From: Mesorhizobium sp. Root552
GTDB lineage: Bacteria; Pseudomonadota; Alphaproteobacteria; Rhizobiales; Rhizobiaceae
Assembly: GCF_001427285.1 (NCBI RefSeq)
Contig: NZ_LMFV01000063.1
Span: 1-64,000 of the forward strand
DNA: 64,000 nt
Direction: 5' to 3'
Positions 34,024 to 42,742 of this stretch are shown in pieces; position 1 is the first letter of the stretch; each line of letters opens with the position of its first letter. The translations under genes were made by a program, and so were the position numbers. Below the pieces are notes generated by a model. The model did not search any database and was not told the origin of the DNA. It was given only the letters and a program-made list of their open reading frames with translations.

Positions 34024-34543
34024 TGCTTTCCCCGTAGACGCCAGCGCATCCACCAACGCCTGTGAAACCGAAATCCTGCGAGCTGCCGACCGCTACGGCA
34101 TTCCGGCAGGTATTCTTTATGCGGTCGGCCTAACCGAAACGGGCAAGAAAGGCAGCCTGCAACCTAATGCTTTGAATATAGAAGGAAAAGCCGTTTTTCC
34201 CAAAAACCGCAGCGAGGCCCTTGCCGCGTTTGCGACAGCTCGGCAGCAAGGCAGGAAACTGATCGATGTTGGCTGCATGCAGGTCAATCATCACTACCAC
34301 TCGGAACACTTTCGCAGCGTGAACGACATGCTCGACCCGCACAAGAATGTCGACTACGCCGCCCGTTTCCTGGCCAGCCTGCATGCCCGTCATACAACCT
34401 GGTCGATGGCGGTCGCTCGCTACCACGCAGGTCCCGACAATGACCCTGCGCAGAAGATTTATGTCTGCCGCGTCATAGCCAATATGGTTGCAGTCGGCTT
34501 TGGAAAATGGACTTCCAACGCACGCGCCTTCTGCAACCCATGA
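33953..34543 (+). CDS. flagella-associated lytic transglycosylase (SLT domain)
   Basis: The 196-residue exported protein has a signal peptide (1-31, SSAFPVDASA) and a lytic-transglycosylase fold. Its ILYAVGLTETGKKG holds the probable catalytic Glu, and GCMQVNHHYHSEHF, NVDYAARFLASLH and AVARYHAG are the usual SLT motifs. ATG 33953 is preferred (GGAAGAAG upstream, signal peptide follows). It probably opens the peptidoglycan for the rod, a job FlgJ cannot do here because the FlgJ at 46039 lacks a muramidase domain. Confidence 0.85.
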   Translation: MTRKVPLALPRLFAAVLTAGWLSSAFPVDASASTNACETEILRAADRYGIPAGILYAVGLTETGKKGSLQPNALNIEGKAVFPKNRSEALAAFATARQQGRKLIDVGCMQVNHHYHSEHFRSVNDMLDPHKNVDYAARFLASLHARHTTWSMAVARYHAGPDNDPAQKIYVCRVIANMVAVGFGKWTSNARAFCNP

Positions 34544-34745
34544 GTTCATGGCACATCAAGGCTCACAACCACTTGGCTTCGTCTTCGTCGAGCAACCCGC
34601 ATCCGTGACCCTGACGACCACCACTACAACCCACACGATTCCTGACTCCCAAGAAACTAGCTACAAGAATTGACGGTTTTTCAGGATTCCGGCCAGCGAC
34701 TACGCCTGTCTACGGGGCAAATGATTTGATTCGGAGGGCGGGCCG

Positions 34746-35414
34746 ATGATCGTGGTCGTTGACGAGCGCGAACTCGTAACTGAGGGCTACAACTCACTTT
34801 TCGATCGGGAAGGCGTCGCATGCGCCGGGTTCGCCCCGAGCGAATTCGACGAATGGGTGGCCAGCGTCGCCGACGATGATCTCAAATCGGTAAGCGCCTT
34901 CCTGATTGGTGACTGCCGCGAAGGCAGCATCTCGCCACGCCAGATCCGCGGACGTACCGGCGCACCCGTCATAGCCCTCAGCGAACATCATTCGCTTGAG
35001 AACACGCTGAAACTTTTCGAGTCAGGCGTCGACGACGTGGTCCGCAAGCCGGTCCATATTCGTGAGATCCTTGCGCGCATTACGGCGATCCGCCGGCGGG
35101 CCGATGAAAGCACAAACTTCACCGAGATCGGTCCGATGCGCATTTTCATGGATGGCCGCGATCCTGAGATCAACGGCCAACCCCTGCCATTGCCACGGCG
35201 CGAGCGGCGCATACTTGAATTTCTTGCCGCCAACCGCGGGCGTCGCGTCACCAAGACCCAGGTCTTCAATTCGATCTACGGCATCTTCGACGAAGAGGTC
35301 GAAGAGAACGTCGTGGAAAGCCACATCTCCAAGCTGCGCAAGAAGCTTCGCGAAAAGCTTGGCCACGATCCGATCGATTCAAAACGCTTCCTCGGCTATC
35401 GGCTCGTCTTCTGA
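34746..35414 (+). CDS. rem: OmpR-family flagellar regulator Rem/FtcR
   Basis: This orphan response regulator, 222 residues, controls flagellar genes below VisNR (Rem in Sinorhizobium, FtcR in Brucella). The receiver-like domain (1-115) keeps D6, a possible acceptor D56 and K101, but its sequence is atypical and there is no cognate kinase. The winged-helix domain (about 125-222) ends with the classic VVESHISKLRKKLREKLGHDPIDSKRFLGYRLVF. It stands alone between two operons. No copy of the CGCGCAAG promoter precedes it, consistent with control by VisNR. Confidence 0.93.
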   Translation: MIVVVDERELVTEGYNSLFDREGVACAGFAPSEFDEWVASVADDDLKSVSAFLIGDCREGSISPRQIRGRTGAPVIALSEHHSLENTLKLFESGVDDVVRKPVHIREILARITAIRRRADESTNFTEIGPMRIFMDGRDPEINGQPLPLPRRERRILEFLAANRGRRVTKTQVFNSIYGIFDEEVEENVVESHISKLRKKLREKLGHDPIDSKRFLGYRLVF

Positions 35415-35446
35415 TGGATCGGGCCACCGGCCTGCGCCCGCCTCGC

Positions 35447-35481
35447 CGCGCCAGCCTCGCGCAAGACAACAAGCGTATTCT
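35447..35481 (+). promoter_or_regulatory. candidate Rem-type promoter for the flgE operon
   Basis: CGCGCCAG (35447-35454) and CGCGCAAG (35458-35465) form a direct repeat with an 11-bp period. TATTCT (35476-35481) follows 10 bases after the second box. flgE starts 36 bases later. The arrangement is the same as before flgB, down to the -10 sequence. Confidence 0.62.
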
Positions 35482-35517
35482 TTTCGCCACACCCAGTGGA
35501 CCTGAGGAGACGTTTCG

Positions 35518-36774
35518 ATGAGCTTGTATGGAATGATGCGAACCGGCGTTTCCGGAATGGCCGCCCAGGCTAACCGGTTGTCAACGACGGCTGACAACAT
35601 CGCCAACTCCGATACGACGGGCTACAAGCGAGCCTCGACCGAGTTCTCAACGCTGGTAATGCCCAGTACGGGCGGCAGCTACAACTCCGGCGGCGTGACC
35701 ACCACCGTCATCAATTCGATCAGCGCCCAAGGCGTTCTCCAGTACACGACTTCCGTTTCCGACCTCGCCGTGGACGGCAACGGCTTCTTCGTCGTGCAGA
35801 ACCCGAACGGCACACCATTCCTCACCCGAGCGGGCGCATTCGTTCCAGATGGCGAGGGCCGTCTGGTCAACGCCGCAGGCTTCCAGCTGATGGCCTACAG
35901 TTACGAAAACGGTGTTCCAGCAGCCACCGTCAACGGTTTCGACGGGCTTGAGCCCGTCCGTATCACCGACGGTCAGATGACCGCCTCGCCAAGCACCGAA
36001 GGCTACTATCAGGGAAATCTGCCGGCAGGGGCGACGGCGGTTGCAGCTGGCGACCTGCCTACAACGAACACTACGACGGCCCAGTACACGTCGAAATCCT
36101 CGATGGTGGCATACGACAATCTCGGTAATCGCAAGCTGCTGGACGTCTATTTCACCAACACCGGCGCGGGTACCTGGCAAGTCGCAGTGTTTGATCAGGC
36201 GGCCGCTACGCCAGGCACATCGTTCCCTTACGCAGGTGGCGCTCTCGGCACGGCCAACCTCACGTTCGACAATACGACCGGTCAATTGACGGGCGGCACC
36301 GACAGCGTTGCTCTCACCATTCCGAATGGCGGGGCTTTCAATCTCGATCTGGCACAACTTACGCAACTCGGCGCAGGCTTCACCGTGTCCGGCGGCGCCA
36401 CCAACGGCAATGCGCCCAGCACGATCGACAAGGTGCAGATCAGCAAGGACGGGACGATCTACGCCATGTACGGCGATGGCTCCACCCGCGCGCTCTACAA
36501 GATCCCGCTCGCCAACGTGCAAAGCCCCGACAGGTTGGCCGTGCTGCCCGGAAACGTCTACGCCCAGGGTACGGATTCCGGCGATATCACCATCGGCTTC
36601 GCCAATGAGGGCAAGCTCGGCGCAGTGGTGTCGGGAGCTCTGGAAAGCTCCAACGTCGATATCGCCGAAGAGCTTACCGACATGATCGCTGCCCAGCGTA
36701 GCTACACCGCAAATTCCAAGGTCTTCCAGACCGGTTCCGACCTGATGGACGTCCTTGTCAACCTGAAGAGATAG
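35518..36774 (+). CDS. flgE: flagellar hook protein FlgE
   Basis: FlgE is the hook subunit exported before the FliK/FlhB switch. The 418-residue protein begins MSLYGMMRTGVSGMAAQANRLSTTADNIANSDTTGYKRASTEF and ends with the axial helix ESSNVDIAEELTDMIAAQRSYTANSKVFQTGSDLMDVLVNLKR. The middle has the FlgE-specific D2 insert with repeated NTTTAQYTSKSSMVAYDNLGNRKLLDVYFTNTG-like strands. It is the first gene of flgE-flgK-flgL-flaF-flbT-flgD-fliQ and has its own candidate promoter. Confidence 0.96.
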   Translation: MSLYGMMRTGVSGMAAQANRLSTTADNIANSDTTGYKRASTEFSTLVMPSTGGSYNSGGVTTTVINSISAQGVLQYTTSVSDLAVDGNGFFVVQNPNGTPFLTRAGAFVPDGEGRLVNAAGFQLMAYSYENGVPAATVNGFDGLEPVRITDGQMTASPSTEGYYQGNLPAGATAVAAGDLPTTNTTTAQYTSKSSMVAYDNLGNRKLLDVYFTNTGAGTWQVAVFDQAAATPGTSFPYAGGALGTANLTFDNTTGQLTGGTDSVALTIPNGGAFNLDLAQLTQLGAGFTVSGGATNGNAPSTIDKVQISKDGTIYAMYGDGSTRALYKIPLANVQSPDRLAVLPGNVYAQGTDSGDITIGFANEGKLGAVVSGALESSNVDIAEELTDMIAAQRSYTANSKVFQTGSDLMDVLVNLKR

Positions 36775-36804
36775 CAACCGGCACAAAGGCCGTGAAAGTA
36801 TAGA

Positions 36805-38250
36805 ATGTCCCTGTCATCCGCATTGAGCATCGCCCAGTCTGCGCTTCTGACGACGTCGCGCCAGACCAGCGTTGTCACGCGCAATGTTTCGGATGCCTCG
36901 AACCCCGACTACTCCCGCCGAATTGCCACTGTAGTCAGCACGGCGCCTGGTGCGCGCTCGGTCGATATCCAGCGCGCCACCAATGCCCAGCTTTTCCGGC
37001 AGAACCTGGCAGCACTGTCGGCCTGGAGCGGCCAATCTACTCTGTCGAGCGGGCTGGACAGGCTCCAGCTCGCAGTCAATGGCGTCGACAATGCCGCGTC
37101 AGCCTCCACGGCGATCGGCAATCTGCAAAACGCGCTGCAACTCTACGCCACCTCGCCCTCGAACCAGAACCTTGGTGCAAGCGTCATCGAGACGGCCAGG
37201 CAGGCGGTTCGTTCCCTGAACGAGGGGACGACTGCCATACAGGCCTTCCGCACCGACATGGACAGCCAGATTTCCAATGCCGTTGGCCAGTTGAACGATC
37301 TGCTCGTGCAGTTCGAAGGTGCCAACAAGGCCATCATATCAGGCACCCGTTCCGGAACGGACGTCTCCGACGCGTTGGATAAGCGCGATGCGCTGCTGAA
37401 GAAGATCGCCGAATACGTGCCGATCTCGACCTACACGCGCGGCGACAACGACATGGTTGTCACGACCACCGACGGCACGACGCTGTTCGAGACCATTCCG
37501 CGGTCGGTAAGCTTCACGCCATCGCCGGGCTATGGGCCGGCAACGACGGGCGCGACCGTCTATATCGACAATGTTCCGATATCGCCCAGCTCGGGAGGCA
37601 TCAGCGAAGCAACCGGCAAGCTCGCCGGCTTCCTGCAACTGCGTGACGGTGTCGCTTCCACCATGCAGAGCCAGCTTGACGAGATCGCTCGCGGTCTCAT
37701 CGATGCCTTTGCGGAAAAGGCTCCGCCCCTTGCCGACATGGCTGGTCTCTTCACGTGGCAGGGCGGCCCAGCCGTCCCCACGACGCTGGAACCTGGTCTT
37801 GCCGGAACGATCCGCATCAATGCGGCGGTCGACCCATCTCAGGGCGGCAACGTCAATCTTGTCCGTGACGGCGGCATCAACGGCGCAGCCTATATCAAGA
37901 ACACGACGGGCGGCGCATCCTATTCCGAATTGCTGATCGGCTATGGCGACCGCCTTGACGCGCCGATGACCTTCAACCCTGCCGCAGGCATCTCGGCAAC
38001 GTCCAGTGTCACCTCGTTTTCGTCGAACGCCATCGGCTGGTTTGAAAGTATTCGCCAGCAAGCCACCACCTTGGCAGACACCAAGGAGGCGTTGGCGAGC
38101 CGCTCGGCCGAAGCTTTGTCAAACGAAACCGGCGTGAATGTCGACATGGAAATGTCGCTGATGCTCGACCTCGAACACACCTACCAGGCTTCGGCACGCC
38201 TGATGAGCACGATCGACCAAATGCTCAACGCACTGCTTGAGGCAGTCTGA
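36805..38250 (+). CDS. flgK: hook-filament junction protein FlgK
   Basis: This is the first hook-filament junction protein (HAP1), 481 residues. The N-terminus LSIAQSALLTTSRQTSVVTRNVSDASNPDYSRRIATV and the C-terminus NVDMEMSLMLDLEHTYQASARLMSTIDQMLNALLEAV are typical FlgK, with the LNDLL...DKRDALLKKIAEYV segment in between. It needs a chaperone; the FlgN-like gene at 46589 is the candidate. flgL follows 2 bp later. Confidence 0.95.
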   Translation: MSLSSALSIAQSALLTTSRQTSVVTRNVSDASNPDYSRRIATVVSTAPGARSVDIQRATNAQLFRQNLAALSAWSGQSTLSSGLDRLQLAVNGVDNAASASTAIGNLQNALQLYATSPSNQNLGASVIETARQAVRSLNEGTTAIQAFRTDMDSQISNAVGQLNDLLVQFEGANKAIISGTRSGTDVSDALDKRDALLKKIAEYVPISTYTRGDNDMVVTTTDGTTLFETIPRSVSFTPSPGYGPATTGATVYIDNVPISPSSGGISEATGKLAGFLQLRDGVASTMQSQLDEIARGLIDAFAEKAPPLADMAGLFTWQGGPAVPTTLEPGLAGTIRINAAVDPSQGGNVNLVRDGGINGAAYIKNTTGGASYSELLIGYGDRLDAPMTFNPAAGISATSSVTSFSSNAIGWFESIRQQATTLADTKEALASRSAEALSNETGVNVDMEMSLMLDLEHTYQASARLMSTIDQMLNALLEAV

Positions 38251-38252
38251 CC

Positions 38253-39302
38253 ATGAAAGCTGTCTCCGTTTCCTCCTCCGCCATCTCGAACGCCATGCGC
38301 TACTCGCAAACGCGCATGCAGGTCGATCTGGTCAAGGCACAGAAGGAGCTGGACAGCGGAAAGGTCGCCGATATCGGTTTGACTCTCGGGGCCAACACGT
38401 CGCAATCGGTGAATTTCCACCGTGACCTCGACCGCTTGAACAGCATTGTCGATTCAAACGCGCTAGTGTCTTCGCGCCTGAAGTCGACACAGGATGCGCT
38501 CGGCCAAATCGTCGGCGCCGCGCAGTCCCTGCTCTCCAGCATGACGGTTGCTTCCTCCGGCGACATGCCTGACAGCGTCGCTGCCGAAAGTGGACGCTCC
38601 GCCCTGCAATCGCTAACCTCGATGCTGAACTCCAGCCTGAACGGAGAATATCTGTTCGCCGGCACAAACACGGATGTCAGGCCGATCAACGACTATTCGG
38701 CGGCTTCGTCACCAGCGAAGGCAGCTTTCGACGCCGCTTTCCTGGCGCGTTTCGGCTTCAGCCAGAGCAACCCGGCAGCCGCAAGCATTTCCGCCGCCGA
38801 TATGGACGATTTCCTGACCAACGACATCACCCCCCAGTTTATGGGAGCCGGCTGGCAGGCCAATTGGTCCAACGCGACGGACCAGCAGATTGTCAGCCGT
38901 ATCTCTCTCAACGAGACCACGGAAACCTCGGTCAGCGCCAATCAAGAGGGTCTGCGCAAGATCGCAATGGCCGCTGCCATCGTCAGCGAGGCATTTTCCG
39001 GCAATCTCGGTACAGCGGCCAAGAACGCAGCAGCCGCAAAGGCGCTCGCCCTGGCCGGCGAGGCAATTTCCGACCTCGGTCAGTTGCAATCGCAGACGGG
39101 CATCGTGCAAAATCGTGTATCGGGCGCCAGCGAACGCATCAACACACAGGTGGATTTGTTCGAGCGCCACATCATCGACCTGGAAGGCGTCGACCCTTAC
39201 GAGGCCGCCAACCGCGTCAACGACCTCATGTCCCACATCCAGACATCCTTCGCGCTGACGGCGCGCATCCAGCAACTCAGCCTGTTGAACTACCTGACCT
39301 GA
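38253..39302 (+). CDS. flgL: hook-filament junction protein FlgL
   Basis: This is the second junction protein (HAP3), 349 residues, flagellin-like at both ends: SSSAISNAMRYSQTRMQVDLVKAQKELDSGKVADIG near the N-terminus and VDPYEAANRVNDLMSHIQTSFALTARIQQLSLLNYL at the C-terminus. GEYLFAGTNTDVRPI in the middle is the family's signature. It is co-transcribed with flgK and flaF. Confidence 0.94.
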   Translation: MKAVSVSSSAISNAMRYSQTRMQVDLVKAQKELDSGKVADIGLTLGANTSQSVNFHRDLDRLNSIVDSNALVSSRLKSTQDALGQIVGAAQSLLSSMTVASSGDMPDSVAAESGRSALQSLTSMLNSSLNGEYLFAGTNTDVRPINDYSAASSPAKAAFDAAFLARFGFSQSNPAAASISAADMDDFLTNDITPQFMGAGWQANWSNATDQQIVSRISLNETTETSVSANQEGLRKIAMAAAIVSEAFSGNLGTAAKNAAAAKALALAGEAISDLGQLQSQTGIVQNRVSGASERINTQVDLFERHIIDLEGVDPYEAANRVNDLMSHIQTSFALTARIQQLSLLNYLT

Positions 39303-39317
39303 TCAGACGGACAAGCG

Positions 39318-39665
39318 ATGTATCAATTTTCCTACGCCGACATTCAAACAGACTCCGTCGCCGATGCTAAGGATCGTGAGCGTCAGCTATTGAGCCGCTC
39401 GATCGATCTTCTGACGGCGGCAGCGGCCGTTGGCACCGAGTCACTTGAGGCCGTCGAAGCGCTCCACTTCACCAACCGCGTCTGGACGACTTTCGTCGAG
39501 GATCTCAGCTCCAACGAAAACGCACTGCCGAAGGAATTGCGCGCCAACCTCATCTCGATCGGCTTGTGGGTGCTTCGCGAAACGGAAGACATCCGTCAGG
39601 GCAGGGCTAACAATTTCGAAGGCGTCATCGAAGTTTCCCAGATCATCCGGGACGGCATCCAATGA
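39318..39665 (+). CDS. flaF: flagellin synthesis regulator FlaF
   Basis: The 115-residue helical cytoplasmic protein FlaF promotes flagellin translation or secretion in alphaproteobacteria, opposing FlbT. It begins MYQFSYADIQTDSVADAKDRERQLL and contains the family core FTNRVWTTFVEDLSSNENALPKELRANLISIGLWVLRETEDI. It overlaps flbT by four bases, keeping the two opposing regulators together. The likely target is the leader of the flagellin mRNAs at 23.9-25.3 kb. Confidence 0.93.
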   Translation: MYQFSYADIQTDSVADAKDRERQLLSRSIDLLTAAAAVGTESLEAVEALHFTNRVWTTFVEDLSSNENALPKELRANLISIGLWVLRETEDIRQGRANNFEGVIEVSQIIRDGIQ

Positions 39666-40105
39666 GCAACACATTCAAGCTTTCCCTGAAGGCGAACGAG
39701 AAAATCTATATCAACGGTGCGGTTGTCCGCTTTGACCGTAAGGTCACGATGGAACTGCTCAACGACGTCCAGTTCCTTCTCGAGAGCCACGTACTGCAAC
39801 CCGAAGACGCTTCGACTCCGCTCAGGCAGCTCTATTTCATCTTGCAGGTGATGCTGATGAACCCGCAAGGCGCACCTGATGCACGCGACATGTTCCGCCG
39901 CTCGCTGCCGCTGATGCTGGCAAGCTTCAAGGACGAACGCATTCGCAACCCGCTGAAGCAGGTCGACCGCATGGTCGGCGAGGACAATGTCTTCGAAGCG
40001 CTGAAGACAATCCGCTCCCTCTATGCGTTCGAGCGCGAGGCGCTTGAACAAAACGATGATGATGAGATGGGCGAGGCCCGTCCGCTGGCAGTAGGAGCCC
40101 GCTGA
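39662..40105 (+). CDS. flbT: flagellin translational regulator FlbT
   Basis: FlbT is an RNA-binding regulator that in Caulobacter binds the 5'-UTR of flagellin mRNA and limits its translation until hooks are built. The 147-residue protein begins FKLSLKANEKIYINGAVVRFDRKVTMELLNDVQFLLESHVL, the family core, and has a helical C-terminal half with an acidic tail. Here the conserved hairpin in the leaders of flagellins 1 and 2 is the obvious candidate target. Confidence 0.94.
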   Translation: MSNTFKLSLKANEKIYINGAVVRFDRKVTMELLNDVQFLLESHVLQPEDASTPLRQLYFILQVMLMNPQGAPDARDMFRRSLPLMLASFKDERIRNPLKQVDRMVGEDNVFEALKTIRSLYAFEREALEQNDDDEMGEARPLAVGAR

Positions 40106-40107
40106 CC

Positions 40108-40512
40108 ATGAACGTGGATATGACAACAGCCCTGCCCCCAACCGCAAATCCGGCATCGGCGAAGTCGAAGGCGACGGTCGATTACAATTCCTTCCTGCGG
40201 CTCCTGATCGCGCAGATGAAAAACCAGGACCCGACCCAGCCGATGGACTCGACACAATATGTGTCGCAACTCGCGACTTTTTCGCAGGTCGAACAGACCG
40301 TCCAGACCAACACCAAGCTCGACCAGATCCTGCAATCATCGGCCCTTGCACAGGCCGATAGCCTGATCGGTCATTCGCTCACCTCCGCCGATGGAGCAAC
40401 CAGCGGTATCGTCAAGGAAGTGCGCCTCGCAGCAAGCGGATTGGTTGCCATCCTCGAAGGCGGCGCGGAGGTCGCGGTCGGCCCAGGCGTCACCGTGAAA
40501 AACGCAAGCTGA
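40108..40512 (+). CDS. flgD: hook cap / hook assembly protein FlgD (short form)
   Basis: FlgD caps the growing hook and is discarded when it is complete. The 134-residue protein contains the conserved N-terminal core (DYNSFLRLLIAQMKNQDPTQPMDSTQYVSQLATFSQVEQTVQTNTKLDQIL) but only a remnant of the C-terminal Tudor/fibronectin part. Short FlgD forms are normal in rhizobia. It starts 2 bp after flbT. Confidence 0.94.
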   Translation: MNVDMTTALPPTANPASAKSKATVDYNSFLRLLIAQMKNQDPTQPMDSTQYVSQLATFSQVEQTVQTNTKLDQILQSSALAQADSLIGHSLTSADGATSGIVKEVRLAASGLVAILEGGAEVAVGPGVTVKNAS

Positions 40513-40579
40513 CAAATCGAACGGGACAGGCTCATTCGGTCCATGTCCTTGCACCGGATAACGGCGTAGACTTGAAGCC

Positions 40580-40846
40580 ATGAACGAAGCCGACGCCCTA
40601 GACATCATGCAATATGCGGTGTGGACGGTTCTCGTCGCCTCCGCACCCGTCGTTCTGGTGGCCATGGTCGTCGGCATCGGCATCGCTCTTGTCCAGGCCC
40701 TGACCCAGATTCAGGAAATCACGCTGACCTTCGTGCCGAAGATCGTCGCCATCATGCTGGTGGTCGCGCTTACCGGCCCATTCGTCGGCAGCCAGATTTC
40801 CGCCTTTACCAATGTCATATTCGAGCGGGTCGAGAACGGCTTCTAG
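40580..40846 (+). CDS. fliQ: flagellar export gate protein FliQ
   Basis: FliQ is a small subunit of the FliPQR export channel, 88 residues with two membrane helices (about 13-38 and 50-73). The motif VVGIGIALVQALTQIQEITLTFVPKIVAI is characteristic. In related clusters flhA and fliR follow directly; here an MFS transporter gene lies between fliQ and flhA. Confidence 0.96.
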   Translation: MNEADALDIMQYAVWTVLVASAPVVLVAMVVGIGIALVQALTQIQEITLTFVPKIVAIMLVVALTGPFVGSQISAFTNVIFERVENGF

Positions 40847-40997
40847 GCGTTGGGTTCAACCTGCCTTTGCCTGTTGAAAGAGACCGCCTGGACCCAGAAG
40901 ACGGTCGCTCTATGCTTTGCGGTGGCCTAGAATCCGAAAGGCTGTGCAATATCCGGAGCCAACGGAGAAAAATCCGTACGCTGGCGGAGCGAGATGC

Positions 40998-42644
40998 GTG
41001 ATCGACGACGAACCTGAAGTTGAAAGAAGATCCACTCTGGCCCCCTTCCGGCACGGCATTTTCCGCGCCGTGTGGACTGCCAGCCTGGCATCGAACTTCG
41101 GCGGCCTGATACAGAGCGTCGGCGCCGCTTGGTTGATGACATCGATTACCACCTCTTCTGACATGGTCGCCCTTGTCCAGGCTTCAACGGCCCTGCCGAT
41201 CATGCTTTTCTCGCTGCTCTCCGGCGCAATCGCCGATAGCTTCGGGCGGCGTCAGGTCATGCTGGTGGCGCAATGTTTCATGGTGACCGTGTCGATCATG
41301 CTTACGGTCGCTGCCTATCTTGGCTTGATCACACCTTGGCTGCTGCTTGCTTTCACATTCCTCATCGGCTGCGGCACGGCATTGAACAACCCCTCTTGGC
41401 AGGCTTCGGTCGGCGACATGGTCCCTCGCGCCGATCTGCCCGCCGCCGTCGCACTCAATTCCATGGGGTTCAATCTCACCCGTAGCGTCGGCCCCGCCAT
41501 TGGCGGCATCATCGTCGCGACAGCGGGCGCGGCCGCCGCCTTCGCCGCCAATGCCGCCAGCTACATTGCCCTCATTTTCGTTCTTTTTCGCTGGAACCCG
41601 CAAATTCCCGCCGCCAAGCTGCCGCGCGAAACTCTAGGCGCAGCGATGGGCGCCGGCGTCCGCTACGTGGCCATGTCGCCCAATATCGGCAAGGTTCTGT
41701 TGCGGGCATCGGTATTCGGATTCACCACCGGCTCAATCCTCGCGCTGCTTCCTCTGGTGGCACGAGACCTCGTCAAGGGCGGCCCGCTGACCTACGGCAT
41801 CATGTTGGGTGCCTTCGGTCTCGGCGCGGTTGGCGGTGCACTGCTCAGCGGCAGGTTGCGCCAGATGCTGTCCAGCGAGATCATGGTCCGCTACGCGTTC
41901 CTCGGTTTTGCCTTCTGCGCCCTGGTCGCAGCGCTAAGTTCACAGGCGTGGGTAACCTGCGCCGGACTTCTGGTCGGCGGCGCTTGCTGGGTGCTGGCGC
42001 TATCGCATTTCAATGTGACGGTTCAGTTGTCGACCCCGCGATGGGTCGTCGGCAGGGCGCTGTCCATCTACCAGACCGCTACGTTCGGCGGCATTGCGCT
42101 GGGCAGCTGGATTTGGGGCGTTGTTGCCGAAACGCATGGCGTGGAGATGGCCTTGATTACCGCCGCAATCACCATGTTGGCCGGTGGCACGCTCGGCTTC
42201 CTCGTACCCCTGCCGCAACTGGCGGCAATCAATCTCGACCCGCTCAATCGCTTTACCGAACCCCTCCTGTCGCTCGATCTGAAACCGCGCAGCGGCCCCA
42301 TCGCCATCATGATCGAATACATCATCCGAGATGAAGACCTGCCCGAATTCATCGAACTCATGGCCGAGCGCGGGCGCATTCGCCGCCGCGACGGAGCCCG
42401 CAACTGGACATTGGCGCGTGACCTCGAAAACCCGGACATGTGGATGGAAACCTACCACACGCCAACCTGGCTGGAGTACGTGCGCCACAACACCCGAGCG
42501 ACATTCGCCGACAGTGCGATCACCGAGCGCATTCGCGCGCTTCATAGCGGCCCTGACCGCCCGCGCGTGCGCCGCATGATCGAACGCCCAACCAGCGCCG
42601 ATCAGGCGATCGTCACCCCGAAAGGCCCTATCGACCTGCACTGA
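40998..42644 (+). CDS. MFS transporter with C-terminal extension, inserted between fliQ and flhA
   Basis: This major facilitator of the MFS_3 (enterobactin-exporter-like) type has 548 residues. There are about ten to twelve hydrophobic segments and the loop motif GAIADSFGRRQVMLV near residues 80-94. A soluble C-terminal domain of about 110 residues (MIEYIIRDEDLPEFIELM...WMETYHTPTWLEYVRHNTR) resembles the ferredoxin-like extension of this family. GTG 40998 is preferred (GGAG 8 bases upstream); the frame extends to 40917. The substrate is unknown. Its place inside the export-gate genes is unusual, and it has no evident link to motility. Confidence 0.88.
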   Translation: MIDDEPEVERRSTLAPFRHGIFRAVWTASLASNFGGLIQSVGAAWLMTSITTSSDMVALVQASTALPIMLFSLLSGAIADSFGRRQVMLVAQCFMVTVSIMLTVAAYLGLITPWLLLAFTFLIGCGTALNNPSWQASVGDMVPRADLPAAVALNSMGFNLTRSVGPAIGGIIVATAGAAAAFAANAASYIALIFVLFRWNPQIPAAKLPRETLGAAMGAGVRYVAMSPNIGKVLLRASVFGFTTGSILALLPLVARDLVKGGPLTYGIMLGAFGLGAVGGALLSGRLRQMLSSEIMVRYAFLGFAFCALVAALSSQAWVTCAGLLVGGACWVLALSHFNVTVQLSTPRWVVGRALSIYQTATFGGIALGSWIWGVVAETHGVEMALITAAITMLAGGTLGFLVPLPQLAAINLDPLNRFTEPLLSLDLKPRSGPIAIMIEYIIRDEDLPEFIELMAERGRIRRRDGARNWTLARDLENPDMWMETYHTPTWLEYVRHNTRATFADSAITERIRALHSGPDRPRVRRMIERPTSADQAIVTPKGPIDLH

Positions 42645-42664
42645 CGCCGGCGCTTCCCCACCCT

Positions 42665-42688
42665 CGCGCAAGTTTGAACCGCTAGATT
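42665..42688 (+). promoter_or_regulatory. candidate Rem-type promoter for the flhA operon
   Basis: CGCGCAAG (42665-42672) is followed after 10 bases by TAGATT (42683-42688), just after the MFS stop codon and 54 bases before the flhA ATG. It lets flhA-fliR-fliJ-flgJ be expressed with the other flagellar units despite the intervening MFS gene. The upstream half-site is poor. Confidence 0.5.
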
Positions 42689-42742
42689 CGGCCAACCGTG
42701 GCGCTGCCTTGCGCCGCGCCATGCACAAGGCGTGAACACACG

